DNA of 64,000 bases from Linderina pennispora (taxonomy: Eukaryota; Kickxellomycota; Kickxellomycetes; Kickxellales; Kickxellaceae): the NCBI RefSeq assembly GCF_002104995.1, contig NW_024468258.1, positions 434,001 through 498,000 on the forward strand, read 5' to 3'. The translations under genes and the position numbers were made by a program. Below the pieces are notes generated by a model. It was not told the origin of the DNA, did no database searches, and worked only from the letters and a program-made list of their open reading frames with translations. Positions 45,900 through 57,465 of this stretch are shown here, in pieces (the first letter of the stretch is position 1; the number at the start of each line of letters is the position of its first letter).

Positions 45900-46054
45900 T
45901 TACTAGAATTGCTCTGCTCGCGATGCGAGCTCGGCTGCTAGTCAGCATGGGTTGACGTGTCGATAAGGGCATCACGGCGAACCGATCATTGGAAGGTGTC
46001 AGATGGTTGTTGGTGCAATGTCGACCATGGACATCTCCCATCTTGATGGCCTGC
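45900..46054 (-). ncRNA. Putative Fanzor guide-scaffold RNA (fRNA) region, copy 2
   Basis: Conserved with copy 1 downstream of the ORF. The same two hairpins occur (45946-45934 and the perfect GCTCGC/GCGAGC stem at 45930-45916), followed by TTCTAGTAA and then unrelated flank. On the RNA strand the flank soon reads a T6 run (about 45894-45889), which could end a polymerase III transcript. Expression is not shown. Confidence 0.45.
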
Positions 46055-47986
46055 TCAGTGCAGGCGCTTCAGCGCTGGCTCGCTGCTGCTGGCAGCAGAA
46101 CCGCCTGCTGCTGCACGCCTCTTGTGCGGGTTCTTTGTTTCAGGGGTGGTGCCAGAAGCATCGGCAACAATGACCGTAAAGCGACGGAACCGTTCAGGAA
46201 TACTGCCTGAATCACAGAGTGACTGGAAAATGAGCCTGAAGTTTAGAGCTGCTGCGAGATCGCGGTTCAAGAGCCGAGACGAATAGGCTCGCCTGTATTG
46301 TGCCATGGCCTGCTTACATGACTCGCTTGTACAGCGGAGAAGGCCATGGCACTTCACAGTTGGGTTCTTCGATCTCTGGTAGGGCCGCGGGTTGGGAACA
46401 TGCCGGAATGTCTGCAGCGACTTTTCGCAGCAGAACGGGCACATCAACGATGTCCGGAATTCGTCGATCAGATAGACTTCAAAGCTATGGTGCTTGAACT
46501 TGTCGCGCCATCCCTTGCCACGAATCGGCGCATGGTGTCGGGCCATCGGCGCACTCCAATTGCCCATGATCAGCACTGGATCTGGACCGAACTTGCTCCG
46601 GAGTTTTGCGGCAAGCCTGTGGTCTGCACGGGCCTGGTTCATGAATGAATCAAGGCGCAGCTTGCGGTGAAGCGGGTACACCTTGGGACTGGTACTGGCA
46701 CCTGGATGGGCCTTCCAGCGCCTCTGGTGCTGCTTGTCTGACTCAGTGGGCTGCTGCTCTGGTAACCTTCGCGCTGTCATCGTGCTGGCATAAAACGGTG
46801 CTAGGACACACCGCACAGATGCACGGGCAGCAACGTAGGCACGGAATTTTGCTGGGCTAAGGGTCCGGCAGCAGTGCTTGGAAAGCTCTGCCTCTGCTCT
46901 GCGGACAGCATCTTCTGGGACTTGATCCTTTGTATCCCAACGAATCCTGTCATAGTGGCGCAGCTTGAGCTTCTTATTGCGCTGTTGCCGTGTGTAGCGG
47001 TAGAGCATTTTTTCACACTCTTTCCCATTGCTGCTATTTTCGTGCATCAAGTATAATAAATCACCCCTACCTGGATTGATGAATACACAGCGGCCTTTCA
47101 GATTCTGCAGCTCTGGCTGTGGGATTTGGTGGATATAGTGACAGTCAGCTATAGTATTGCCTCCCACAGCACCACCTCCTGCAACATCGCCTGTAGCATC
47201 GCCTCCCACAGCATCGCCTCCCACAGAATTGCCTCCCGCAGCATCGCCTCCCGCAGCATCGCCTCCTGCACCATCAGCATCTACTGCACCATCAGCCTTG
47301 AATATCTTGTCTTGTAGCAAAATGGATATCGTTACACCATCTGTTGTTGCCATTCCGTGGAATTTTCTATCACCATGCGCCTTAAATGGCTTTGATGTTA
47401 GATCTGCGACCCGGCCCCACACATCCCACACAGATTGTGTGATCCCTTGGACCGGTTCCTGTGCACAGACTGAGGGTGCTGGTGCATATGCATTGTTAAG
47501 TGCTGCAACAGTGTCTGCTGCTGCTGCCGATGCAGCAGCAAGTGAATCAGCCGCTACTGCTGCAGTTGCTGCAGTGGCCTCTGTTGCATCCGATGGCATC
47601 TTCGCTGCTTCGCGTGCAGCCTTCTTGGCCAATTTTTCGCCCTTTTCTGCTGCTTTCCTTGCCTCTGTTGCTGCCCTCTTTGCCTCGCTGATCTTGGTAA
47701 CCTGCTCGCGTGTTTTCGAAATAAACACCTGCTTGATTATTTGCTTGTCTAAGCGCACATGGCCTGGGATCCAGGATGTCCGCAGAGGCAAGCATTGGGG
47801 AGGAGACTTGCCAAGCTGCTCATTCTCAATAAGCTGGCATAGGCGAATATATGCACGCAGATGCTGAAGTGGATTTACCTTGGCATCATAGTACCGGCTG
47901 TCTTTGGCGAATCTGTACTTGGCATCATAGGCATTAAGGACTGGTGCCAGCTTGTTGTAGATTGCAAGCATCGGTGGGGTGAGCAC
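46055..47986 (-). pseudogene. Fanzor nuclease copy 2, catalytic Asp lost and 5' end frameshifted
   Basis: About 643 codons in frame, closely similar to copy 1. Two defects are visible. The RuvC-I motif reads 'FINPGRGD', with Asn in place of the catalytic Asp (GAT to AAT on the coding strand, residue 304 of this frame). Near 48001 one base is missing relative to copy 1, which disconnects the first ~28 residues, so the in-frame start is only at an internal Met. The RuvC-II Glu ('IDEFRTSLMC'), zinc Cys residues and RuvC-III Asp ('LNRDLAAALN') remain. The basic C-terminal cluster is weaker (NPHKRR). It may be a plain pseudogene or, less likely, a protein that binds a guide without cutting. Confidence 0.75.
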
Positions 47987-48043
47987 ACTGAGATCAGGGT
48001 GCCTAGAGGCAACTGCCTGGCAGAGCTTCTGTGCAGGTGTATA

Positions 48044-48427
48044 AATATTGCATGACCGCTAGAAGAGCTATATGGCCTTATTCAATAGATGCTCATAAAT
48101 AAACATCCTAAGAGTGTTGCGCAGCCGGTGATGACCACCATGATGACGCCATGGAAGTTATCAGGCCGACCGACAATGAGAGCAGCTCTTGCGCCGAACC
48201 AATGGAGATATCTAGTGGAAACCTGTGACCACTACAATAACAACTTGTCACCCTGGTTTCACCGATGAGGTCAGATGCCGCACAAGATCAAAGGGAGTTT
48301 ACAGAGCAAGTCACTCAAGCCCGTGTTGAAGCTTAAGAGTTATATTTTTTTACAAATTAAATAATTTCTAGCAGATGGTCGGACACTTTTTGGACTATAA
48401 AATCTTATATATAGGTAAAGATATCGC
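48044..48427. repeat. Right-end module of the Fanzor element, copy 2
   Basis: Matches 19498-19885 over its whole length with scattered substitutions and small indels, including the half-foldback end (GGACACTTTTTGGACTATAA). It directly abuts the Fanzor 5' region here. Confidence 0.75.
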
Positions 48428-48742
48428 ACACAATCTGCATGGGCTCCCAAGACAGTACTAGAAAACTTGTTATCCTTGAGAGCGGGCCACCTCGAAATGA
48501 GCGTTTGAACTTATTGAGGAACACCACTGTGCTACCCATTGAAACCGATGCTGGCCAGGATGTGGCTATTGCGTCAAACAGGAATATGTACATGTAGATG
48601 CCTTGACTGAGAATTTCCTGTCTTTCAGTAACTAGTACCAATGCTACAGCTTTTGCACTCTGCACTGTCTACGCCAGAGATAGTGTGTGAACGGAAGTGC
48701 TACTCAATGCTACTAAACTATATCATTTGTACATGAAATAAA
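48428..48742. other. Region between element copy 2 and the lipase 2 stop
   Basis: 315 bp with a minus-strand open frame of about 80 codons lacking any motif. Probably lipase 2 3' UTR and flank; no gene supported. Confidence 0.5.
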
Positions 48743-49967
48743 CTACATCCCTGGGTAGCTCGAATGATCATATATACTCAATTCAAATATTGATAATGTG
48801 TCTGAACACTGGCCACGGCGGTCCAGATAACATAGTGTGACGTTCCCATCCTGAAACCACACTTCTGTGCCAAAGTGTACGTATTCTGGGTTGTCTGGAG
48901 GTAAATGTGCCGCAATGTCACCTCGGTTCACGGCACGATAGGCTGGAATCTCAAGCCTGTTGATTGCATTAGCAAACTCAGAGTTGCCTAGCTTTGGAAT
49001 TCCATACGTGTATAAGCGTAGTCTGCTCACTAGTTGTGGATGCTGGATGCTGAGATCCAGTGCGCACAATGATGCACGGGACCCACCTAATGAATGCCCA
49101 GTAGCGAGTATTGCATAGTCAGGATACCGCTCCGCGAGGCTAGCAACATAAGGAATGATCCGAGGTTCGAGTGACGCGTATCCTTCATGAACACCTGCCA
49201 TTACCTGAGACCCAGGGATGCTTGCAGGCCATGGAACCAGGTCAATATTGAGTGAATCTCTCCAATCGCTCAGCTCCTTAGAACCACGGAACGAGATGAC
49301 GATAAGCTTCTCTTTTGGATTGTGAGCGATATACCCGGTGCTGCCGTTAATGGCGTTCTCCCAGTAGACATCGACGATAGTTCCTTGGAATTCTGGCTTC
49401 TGGCATGTCTGGCAGCTCCATGACTTTCCGGTCAACTCGTAAGGCCCTTCAGCATACCTATAAAAGGCGGCTGGCAAGTGGTTAAGCGACCAAATGACAT
49501 TCAATCTTGCTCATACAAGAGCCTGTTCCGAATATACTGTGCTCCTGGTCTACTATCTGTCCCTCAATTCGATGTGACAAATAGACATGCTTACCCTGCG
49601 TAATGTACTATTGTAGCTTCGATATCAAGGTTGTTCCGGATTGGTCTACCTTTGCCCGTATCCGGCATCGTCACTTGTGGTCTGGTGTTGATATCGACGC
49701 CGCTGCTGACCAATTTGCCTCCAAAACCAAGAACAATCACCAATATCGAAATGAGAGAATCGATAATGTTGGAGCGCTTGGCAATGGCTGTGTATGTGTG
49801 TGAATGTGGAGTGGGTAATGCAAGACTTGGTGCAACCATAGGCATAATCACTAGTCCGAGTATATATGCAGTTCGGGGTTGCTACAAGCATGGCTTTTGT
49901 ATTAATAGCTGAAACACCAATTGTGCTAAGAATTTCGTGTATACTCAGGGTGCCGACCTACAATCAT
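48743..49967 (-). CDS. Secreted class-3 lipase 2 (tandem-pair member), three exons
   Basis: Exons on the minus strand are 49967-49962, 49881-49595 and 49457-48743 (335 residues), modelled on lipase 1. Exon 2 supplies a signal-peptide-like stretch (AYILGLVIMPMVAPSLA) and ends 'HYAG'; exon 3 begins 'YAEGPYELTG'. The first intron (GTAGGT...TTGTAG, 80 nt) is less certain; an alternative start is the ATG at 49851. Triad motifs are GHSLGG, 'VNRGDIAAHLP' and 'YDHSSYPGM'. About 480 bp of exon 3 (48950-49430) differ from lipase 1 by only about 1-2 percent, while both ends of the protein differ clearly. Confidence 0.8.
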
Positions 49968-50723
49968 TTCTGTGTCAAAAGGAAAGGGGTGAGCCGAGTT
50001 ATAAGGTGAAAAGTAATGTTATATGCAGAAAAGCGCGCTCGAGCCTCCATGGAATGCTATCCGCTTTTATATTCGTCTGAGGAATCCTCCAATCCACAGC
50101 CTTTTTTCAAAGATGCGTGCTTCTAAGCCAATGTGTACCACTGCAGACGAGAAAACTGAAACCCGCAAACGCTTTGTTTTATTGAGGCAACAAAGTGCTG
50201 AGGGATATACTATTGTCCAGGTCACAGAAAGGTGCCGTACTGCACAAGACCTGTGGCCCAGAATTTCGAAAATACAGCCTCCCGACAAGAATAAGCTAGC
50301 CGATGTGGCACCCAACGAGCAAGGTGTACTTTTCTTGTGCATCGACAATTGTATAGGGACGCCGACGAAAATAAATGGCCGGTGGACAACTTTGCCATTG
50401 TGACATGGCTGCGGCTAAGTGGTGCATCCCTGATCGGCAACGGACCACAAACCTATTTGCAGTAGCGGTACATGCAGCTTCGTTTGCACGGCAATAGTCG
50501 TGTCAGCTGCGTGTATGATCATGGGTGTGGCTGTCAATGTGCGGTCACCCCTCTGGCGCATTGAAATCGGGCCGTAAACCATATGACCTTCACCATCAGC
50601 CTAGCACACTATTGAACGTGGGTCGGCTGCAAATATAGTCATAGCTCAATGTGGTGTGCAAGGGCAGTGTATATGTAATAAAGGCTAGGCAAGCAGTAAA
50701 AAGTGGTATCAAAAATATGACAG
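49968..50723. other. Region between lipases 2 and 3
   Basis: 756 bp. The part near 50090-50210 resembles the lipase 1 upstream region (45760-45850). The rest contains no credible gene. It should hold the lipase 2 promoter and lipase 3 3' UTR. Confidence 0.55.
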
Positions 50724-51692
50724 CTAGTGCAGTGGCTCAAAGTAAAGTCCTGGATACTCGTTATGCTGGTTCCAGGACCACTTGCTCAGCGGCACACTAT
50801 CGGAGCATGTGCTACTATCTCCATCCCTTCCGCAAAAGTTCACCTTGCCGCTCAGATCATACCAGACCTGCTGTGCCTCATGGTAATAGTTCATGGCGAT
50901 GGTGGGCACATGTGGTACCGGGTCTCCTCGGTTGACGACACGGAAAATAGGGAACTTTTGCTGCGACAGCCACTTTGCATGGACAATGTTGCCGACACGC
51001 GGCTGACCGAACGTAATCAGCTTCATGCGCGGGATCCATGCTGGCTTGGTGATTGCAAAGTCTGTAGCTGCCACGGCTGCCTCCCCGCCACCAAGAGAGT
51101 GGCCGGAAACGATGAGTGTGTAGTCTGGATACGTTGCCAGAAGTTTCTCCAAGGTATCTTTGACCTGGCGGTGATTAGCCCGGTAGGCGGTGAGGAATCC
51201 AGTGTGCATGAGCGAGCCCGGCACAGGGATTGGGGAGGGGACCTGGATGAACGTAAAGTCCTCAAGCCAGTCTTCCAGGGTGTAGCTGCCGCGATAGACA
51301 ACAAAAATCTCCTTGGAGTTTGGATTATGCGCAATAAAGCCGGTGCTCGCAGGCGTGCGAACACTCCAGTGCAGGTCAACGACTGTGCCCTCTGTGCATG
51401 CCTGCTCGCAGTTCAGATGGCATGTCCACGATGTGCTGTTGACTTTGTAGGCAGCTCCAGCATAGGTTGCGTAGCGAGAGAGATCGTAATCAGACATGGT
51501 GCCGGTTTGCGAGTTGTTGGATACGTAGTCAGCGGCAAAGGGAGGCGGGTTGTCGATGGTGAAGTTGCCAAGCACGTTGACAATGCCGGCGATTTTCGAG
51601 CCAATGGAGCGTGCTTGCAGGGATGATGCTGGCGCCGGAAGGGCGTTGGAGCTGATAGCAAGCGCCGATAAAAGTAGTGCGGTCTTGAACAT
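50724..51692 (-). CDS. Secreted class-3 lipase 3, single exon
   Basis: 322 residues. A clear signal peptide (MFKTALLLSALAISSNALPA) sets the ATG at 51692; 23 codons of upstream open frame lack a reason to be used. Pro-region to about 75, then the lipase_3 core: 'YATYAGAAYKV', oxyanion region 'FVVYRGSYTLEDW', nucleophile GHSLGG, 'FGQPRVGN', acidic 'VNRGDPVPHVP' and His in 'NQHNEYPGLYF'. Paired Cys (WTCHLNCEQAC; FCGRDGDSSTC) suggest disulfides as in Rhizomucor-type lipases. More distant from the lipase 1/2 pair and closest by eye to lipase 5. Confidence 0.93.
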   Translation of the reverse strand: MFKTALLLSALAISSNALPAPASSLQARSIGSKIAGIVNVLGNFTIDNPPPFAADYVSNNSQTGTMSDYDLSRYATYAGAAYKVNSTSWTCHLNCEQACTEGTVVDLHWSVRTPASTGFIAHNPNSKEIFVVYRGSYTLEDWLEDFTFIQVPSPIPVPGSLMHTGFLTAYRANHRQVKDTLEKLLATYPDYTLIVSGHSLGGGEAAVAATDFAITKPAWIPRMKLITFGQPRVGNIVHAKWLSQQKFPIFRVVNRGDPVPHVPTIAMNYYHEAQQVWYDLSGKVNFCGRDGDSSTCSDSVPLSKWSWNQHNEYPGLYFEPLH

Positions 51693-51760
51693 CCTGGTAG
51701 AAGTGAAGATAGCGGTGTGAGGATGAACTTTCTCAGAGACGCTGGTTCCGTGGTGGTACA

Positions 51761-51766
51761 TTTATA
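51761..51766 (-). promoter_or_regulatory. TATA box of lipase 3
   Basis: TATAAA on the minus strand, about 70 nt upstream of the ATG at 51692, the only such motif in the near upstream region. Confidence 0.5.
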
Positions 51767-52590
51767 TCCAGTGAATCTGTCCCCGTCCCTTCCAGGGTTC
51801 GGACAGCCCACTAATGGCCCAGGCTCGCCTTGGTCGCTGATGAAAGTGAGGGCTCAGACAGGAGAAGGTGACATGTACGATAGTGGCCGAAATGGCTGCG
51901 ATTTGCATAAGGCATCGCCATCCAACGACTACCTTTTTCAAGTGCACGTCATCCTCTTTGTGGCGAGAGCATTGCTGTGCACAGCTCCCCAATGAGCACG
52001 CAAGCGGATTCCCCCATTCTGTGAGCACCCGCTCGCCAGCAATCCTGTGGTATTAGCGGAAGGTAGCACAGAAGTCCAATGTGCACATCCTCCAGGTTTG
52101 ACAGGAGATAGAAGCGCTATTGATTTGGCAGCTCCTCAGCTGCGCGGCGCATGTGAAATCTGGTCGCAACGCTGAGACGGGCCTAGCGCGCTTGACACCT
52201 TCCGCAAGCGACGGCTCATTTGCGAAGCAACGGCCGCGAGATCGTCGAGTGTGCGGAGCTGCAGGACTGTTTGGCCGTTTTTGGCGGAGACCAATGCCGA
52301 TTGCGCATGAAGCAAAATGCATGTCTTGACCGTCCGATGTCGTTCGCTCTCTGCATAACGGGCCGCTGCACTAACAGCTGGGTGCTCGTTTTTTGAATTC
52401 GCGTTCAACGTCGATGCCTTCACGAGAAATCTCTAGCTATGGGCATGCCCCAATCGGCGTTCCATCGAGACAGTGCACAGTCGAACTTTCAGATGCTGGG
52501 TGCAGATCGAATGACATGTATTCATATATGGAAGCATTCAAAACCATCCATGTGAACTCTACAGTGTATTGTAACCGATATCCGAGATTC
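51767..52590. other. Intergenic region between lipase 3 and EFL1
   Basis: 824 bp holding the lipase 3 promoter and EFL1 3' flank. Open frames present are short and lack motifs. No gene seen. Confidence 0.6.
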
Positions 52591-55500
52591 TTACTTCTTG
52601 AGCGTACGCTGCTTCTCAGCATGCTCAATGATCTTGCGCTCAACAAACAGACCCTTGCGCTTGCGCACCTTGTCCATGTACTTTTTGGCCAAGTTCTCTC
52701 TCTCGGCCTTCTCGCCCAGGTCCTCCAGCTCCTCTTCTGTGGTTGGCACCCAGAACGGATCAATGTCCAAGGGCTCGAACCCACGGAAGATTAGAAGCGG
52801 GATGGCCGCGCCCGATGTACGCTTGCGGATCTCATCGGCGAACCCAAACGATTCGACGATGGGGATGGCTGCCTTGATTGTGAAGTAGGGCGTGCCCTCC
52901 CGCATCTCCTCGGACAGGATGCGGCCACGGCGGCGCGCAATGACGCCGTACACTTTCCCGAGGACCTCGGAGGTTGCCTGGATATCGCAGGTATACATAG
53001 CAAGGTTGAGACGCGGCGACCAGCTGAGGAAGCCAGATTTGATAGCATCCTTGACCAACGAGATGATTTGGCCCGAGAGGCTGCTGCTGCTGCTGGAGGA
53101 CTTGGCGTCGATATCAGTGTTTGTGGAGAACTCCTTGATGGTGACGGCGGCACCAACCATGGGCTCAAAGCACAGGGGGCCAGAGCGGGTAGCGAGCTGG
53201 AATCCGGTGTTAATCGACTCTTCAAAGTCGCGGATGGTGTAAGTTGACTGCTGCGGTGCACCCTCTCGCGATGCACCTTCCTCGTCGTCATCATCGTCAC
53301 TGCTGTCTTCGCCACCCGAGAGCATAGGCGTACCGGTCATGGACGAGTTTGCGGTTGCGCGCTTGATCTGCGGGTTGAACCAGCTGGCAGCAGCCTGGCT
53401 CGACTGATCCAGAACGGACCTATCGTAGATCAGCATGTTAGGGCCGGTTTTCTTGGACCCAAACGATCGGATCCCGCTGCTAGTGATATGGTCCACCCGC
53501 TGCGGTTCCCAGCCCTTGCTCTTCTGGAAGCACGAGCGCAGACGGGCTTGCAGCCACGGACCGAGCTCCGAGGCCCTGGACGGTTTGGGCAGAGGGGTCT
53601 CACCACCCTCGTCATCGCTGGCGTTTTCTGCTCCAGCAGCCAGCGCAGCTTCTGCCTCCTCGAGCTCCTGGGCTAGCACATCGGCGGCGGCAGTCAGGCG
53701 CTTGTTGCGCTGGGAAGACGAGGAGAGGCTGACAACACGCTGGATGTCGGACTCGTGGCGCATAAGGAACCGGACAACCTTGGGCGGCAGAGGTTCGACC
53801 TGCAGCTTGATGGTGATCAGACCATTAGAGGTGGTCAGCGACACCTGTCCGCGCGGCACACCCTCAGCAGGCTTGCCATATTCGTCATCGTCGTCGGTGG
53901 TATTCGAGGTGTTTGAGATAATGGCGAGCGACTGACCGCTGGCACCCATTTCCCCCAGCACGACACCGGGCTGGGCCGGCTGTCTAACAATACCTTCCTT
54001 GAACGGGACAATTGGCTCAGATACGTGGATCTCGCACTGTGCAAACCGCTCACGCAAGTCCTTCAAGCATCGCTCCAGATGCAGTTCACCTGCCGTCACC
54101 AGAACGCGCTCGCCGGTGGCCTGCAGAATGACCTGGACACAAGGGTCGGCCAGGTTGAGCAGCTCTAGGCCGTGTGCCAGCTTGCCCATGTCCTGGGGGT
54201 TGACCGGCTCAAGGGCGACACGCACAATGGGATGGGTCTCGGTGTGCATGGCAGCCAGGTTCGGACATAGTTTGGGGTCGCTGGCCAGGGTGCCGCTCTT
54301 CAGGATGGCCCCAGCAAGACCGCGGATACCAAAGACGTTGCCAGCAGGCACCTCGGGAAGGGAAACGAATTCGCGGCCCATCATCATGTACAGGGCACGC
54401 ACAGTGATTTGCTTGACGTGGTTCTGGGCATTAGCCTTTTTGGCATCGTATTTGGGCTGCATCGCCCAGACAGTGTCGCCGACGCGCAGGGTGCCGCTGT
54501 AGATGCGACCAAACCCGACCAGCACTTCCTCTTCCTTAGCATCCGGGTCAGCGTTCTCCTCGTCGTCGTCGTCGTCGTCGTCGTCGTTGTCTTCGTTTGC
54601 AGCAGCATCGCTGGAGATTTCAAGCCTGTCCTTCACCGCCTCGGTGAGCGAATCAATCGACACTGCCTGCGGCTGACTATCGACAATCGGTGTCTCAGCA
54701 CCACTGGCTGGAGTCATTGCACCCGACAGCGCAGACAGCGGCGTACCAGTGGACGCACGGTTCAAGGCGAGCTCGCGGCGAATTGCATCTCTGCCCCTAG
54801 CACGCATCTCATCGGCCGACATCGTCATGCGATCGCGCTGCGATGTGCCGACATTGAACTCTGGCAACGTCATGCGTGGCACTGAGACAATCTTCCCAAT
54901 GTAGGCAACGAGTGGCAGTGGCTCATCCTTGGATCCTGCTGCACACTCATACAAGGCGCGCTCCACAGGGTTCTTGGGCTTCGCCTCCTGCTCGCTGCTT
55001 GACGAGGACCTCGCGGACTTGGCCTCACCGTGCAGCAGTGGCGGCAGACGGACGGGCTGGGCACTGGCCGGGGACGGCAGCTGCTCGACAATGGCCACCA
55101 TGCAGGCCTGGGCCAGCGGCAGCCAGCCCTGCATAATGGCTGTCAGAAGCACGCGGCGGTCCTTGCTGCGGCGGTCGCGCGGGAGCACCTTGACGTCCAG
55201 TGCGCCAATGACCTTGTCGATCTTCTCCTGGTTCGGCTCCATCACAGCACTCTCGTAGACCTGCCAAATTGGCGTCAGACATAGCTGCACAAACAGCGGC
55301 GTAGCTGCTGCTGCCTTTCCTGGGCCGTATAGCTTCGAGAACTGCTTGTGCGTGAGCACGCGTCGCCGGTTCTTTGGGTCAATGAAGAAATCGCCCCACA
55401 TGAGCGGCTGGAGTTTGGCTGCCGACGGAATACCGAGCTTGGTGGCGAAGATCTGGGCAAAATGGTTGACGCGGAACGCCCATCCGTCGATGGCCGAGCC

Positions 55501-56238
55501 GAACAGCACGTTGCCTTGCTCGGGCGAAAAGTAGATGTGTGAGTCGTCCTTTTCTTCCAGATACCAATCGATCATAGGCGCGTCGTCGCCGTGCGTCTCG
55601 CGCCACTTCTCCTTGGCCTCCTCCAGCTTGCGCGAGTCCTCGGCCAGCCGGTCACCTTCCCAGAAACCAGCCAGCACAGCATTGACCTGCTCAATCAGCT
55701 GCTGCATGTGCACGTATGCCTCGGCTGGGGTCATCTGCCACTCGACGATCAGCCGGTCGATCTTGTTCAGGAACAGGACTGGATGCACGTTCTCTACCCA
55801 TGCCTGCCGCAGGACGCTGACAGTCTGTGTGCACACACCTTCCACCACATCAACCAGCACCAGCGCACCGTCCGAGAGCCGTGCTGCTGATGCAACCTCG
55901 GACGCGAAATCGACATGCCCCGGCGAGTCAATCAAGTTGATCAGATATTCCTCCGACTCCATCTCCTCAGCAGCCTCCTCCGAGGGCTTTCGCAGCAGCT
56001 TGTAGTAGAGGCTGATGCCACTGCTCTCCATCGTGATGCCGCGCTCCTGCTCATCCTCGCGGCTGTCCAGGTATCTGATTTTTCCTGCCATTTTGTTGGA
56101 TATGATGCCGTTGGTGGCCAGCAGTGCATCGCTGAGCGTCGTTTTGCCATGATCCACATGCGCTAGAACGCACACATTCCGAATGTTTTGCACGTTCTTC
56201 TGCAGCTGGGCCAGCTTTACGGGCGGAACTACTGGCAT
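52591..56238 (-). CDS. EFL1: Elongation factor-like GTPase 1 (EFL1/RIA1), 60S maturation
   Basis: 1,215 residues, one exon, intact. With Sdo1/SBDS, EFL1 evicts eIF6/Tif6 from pre-60S subunits in the cytoplasm. G motifs: P-loop AHVDHGKT (26-33), RGIT switch (66-69), 'DSPGHVD' (104-110), NKID (158-161). Like other EFL1 proteins and unlike EF2 it has a long insertion in domain II (about 390-570), here Ser/Thr-rich with an Asp run from a GTC/GTT-type microsatellite (54555-54590). Further low-complexity acidic stretches lie at about 880-900 and 990-1010. It ends with an EF-G domain IV/V-like region ('TCDIQATSEVLGKVYGVIA', 'RRRGRILSEEM'). It is divergent from the cytidine deaminase gene. Confidence 0.95.
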   Translation of the reverse strand: MPVVPPVKLAQLQKNVQNIRNVCVLAHVDHGKTTLSDALLATNGIISNKMAGKIRYLDSREDEQERGITMESSGISLYYKLLRKPSEEAAEEMESEEYLINLIDSPGHVDFASEVASAARLSDGALVLVDVVEGVCTQTVSVLRQAWVENVHPVLFLNKIDRLIVEWQMTPAEAYVHMQQLIEQVNAVLAGFWEGDRLAEDSRKLEEAKEKWRETHGDDAPMIDWYLEEKDDSHIYFSPEQGNVLFGSAIDGWAFRVNHFAQIFATKLGIPSAAKLQPLMWGDFFIDPKNRRRVLTHKQFSKLYGPGKAAAATPLFVQLCLTPIWQVYESAVMEPNQEKIDKVIGALDVKVLPRDRRSKDRRVLLTAIMQGWLPLAQACMVAIVEQLPSPASAQPVRLPPLLHGEAKSARSSSSSEQEAKPKNPVERALYECAAGSKDEPLPLVAYIGKIVSVPRMTLPEFNVGTSQRDRMTMSADEMRARGRDAIRRELALNRASTGTPLSALSGAMTPASGAETPIVDSQPQAVSIDSLTEAVKDRLEISSDAAANEDNDDDDDDDDEENADPDAKEEEVLVGFGRIYSGTLRVGDTVWAMQPKYDAKKANAQNHVKQITVRALYMMMGREFVSLPEVPAGNVFGIRGLAGAILKSGTLASDPKLCPNLAAMHTETHPIVRVALEPVNPQDMGKLAHGLELLNLADPCVQVILQATGERVLVTAGELHLERCLKDLRERFAQCEIHVSEPIVPFKEGIVRQPAQPGVVLGEMGASGQSLAIISNTSNTTDDDDEYGKPAEGVPRGQVSLTTSNGLITIKLQVEPLPPKVVRFLMRHESDIQRVVSLSSSSQRNKRLTAAADVLAQELEEAEAALAAGAENASDDEGGETPLPKPSRASELGPWLQARLRSCFQKSKGWEPQRVDHITSSGIRSFGSKKTGPNMLIYDRSVLDQSSQAAASWFNPQIKRATANSSMTGTPMLSGGEDSSDDDDDEEGASREGAPQQSTYTIRDFEESINTGFQLATRSGPLCFEPMVGAAVTIKEFSTNTDIDAKSSSSSSSLSGQIISLVKDAIKSGFLSWSPRLNLAMYTCDIQATSEVLGKVYGVIARRRGRILSEEMREGTPYFTIKAAIPIVESFGFADEIRKRTSGAAIPLLIFRGFEPLDIDPFWVPTTEEELEDLGEKAERENLAKKYMDKVRKRKGLFVERKIIEHAEKQRTLKK

Positions 56239-56729
56239 TGTATCAAAAGTTGTAAGAGAGTAATATGCTGATTAGAAGTCGCTTGAATGGTGAGAGAGAG
56301 GCAAGGCCGGCGGAGGTTATAAGCAGTGGAATTTATGGGCCGCAGTTCATGGCGTGCTGCGGCATCACCAACAAAAAAACTGCGGCTCGGCTCGGCTGCA
56401 AACCAGCTCAGCGAGTTCTGAGTCTAGGCGCTGCTGGCTCTGCAGTGCATTCTAAACCCCTCACTCCTCAGGCCATCTTTTGCTGCCGATGTGCGAGCCA
56501 AGGACGACTACATAGGTTGGTCGCACCTGCAAATCATACCAGACCCCCCGCGTGCCGCAGGAGCAAGCGTGCATTCGCATCTTTGCATCACCTCACCGTC
56601 TACACCCTGCCTATAAAAGACCCTCGGGAGCTCCAACTGCTTCTGAGAAAGGCTTCCCTTTCCCTTTCCCCGCTCTTCTATTTTCTACAGCTATTTTTCT
56701 CTTTGCAAATACAACCCGACCTGTACACT
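56239..56729. promoter_or_regulatory. Divergent promoter region, EFL1 / cytidine deaminase
   Basis: 491 bp between divergent starts. A TATA box for the deaminase is annotated separately; pyrimidine-rich sequence (56640-56705) follows it, typical of a fungal 5' leader. Confidence 0.55.
56612..56619 (+). promoter_or_regulatory. TATA box of cytidine deaminase gene
   Basis: TATAAAAG about 110 nt before the ATG at 56730, followed by a CT-rich leader. Confidence 0.6.

Positions 56730-57465
<736 letters not shown>

Larger units (their letters stand above)
45900..48427 (-). mobile_element. Fanzor-bearing transposable element, copy 2 (decayed)
   Basis: Aligned by eye with copy 1. It starts at the TTACTAG shared by both copies (45900), continues through hairpins, ORF and 5' flank, and ends near GGTAAAGAT (48414-48422). 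It lacks the 831-bp segment of copy 1 and has no foldback element on its left. It lies between the two tandem lipases 1 and 2, so it probably inserted after or during their duplication. Confidence 0.7.

Noticed and set aside
49855-49868. TATATA just upstream of ATG 49851 as lipase 2 TATA box
   Set aside because: Too close to that ATG, and in the favoured model it lies inside exon 2 of the gene.
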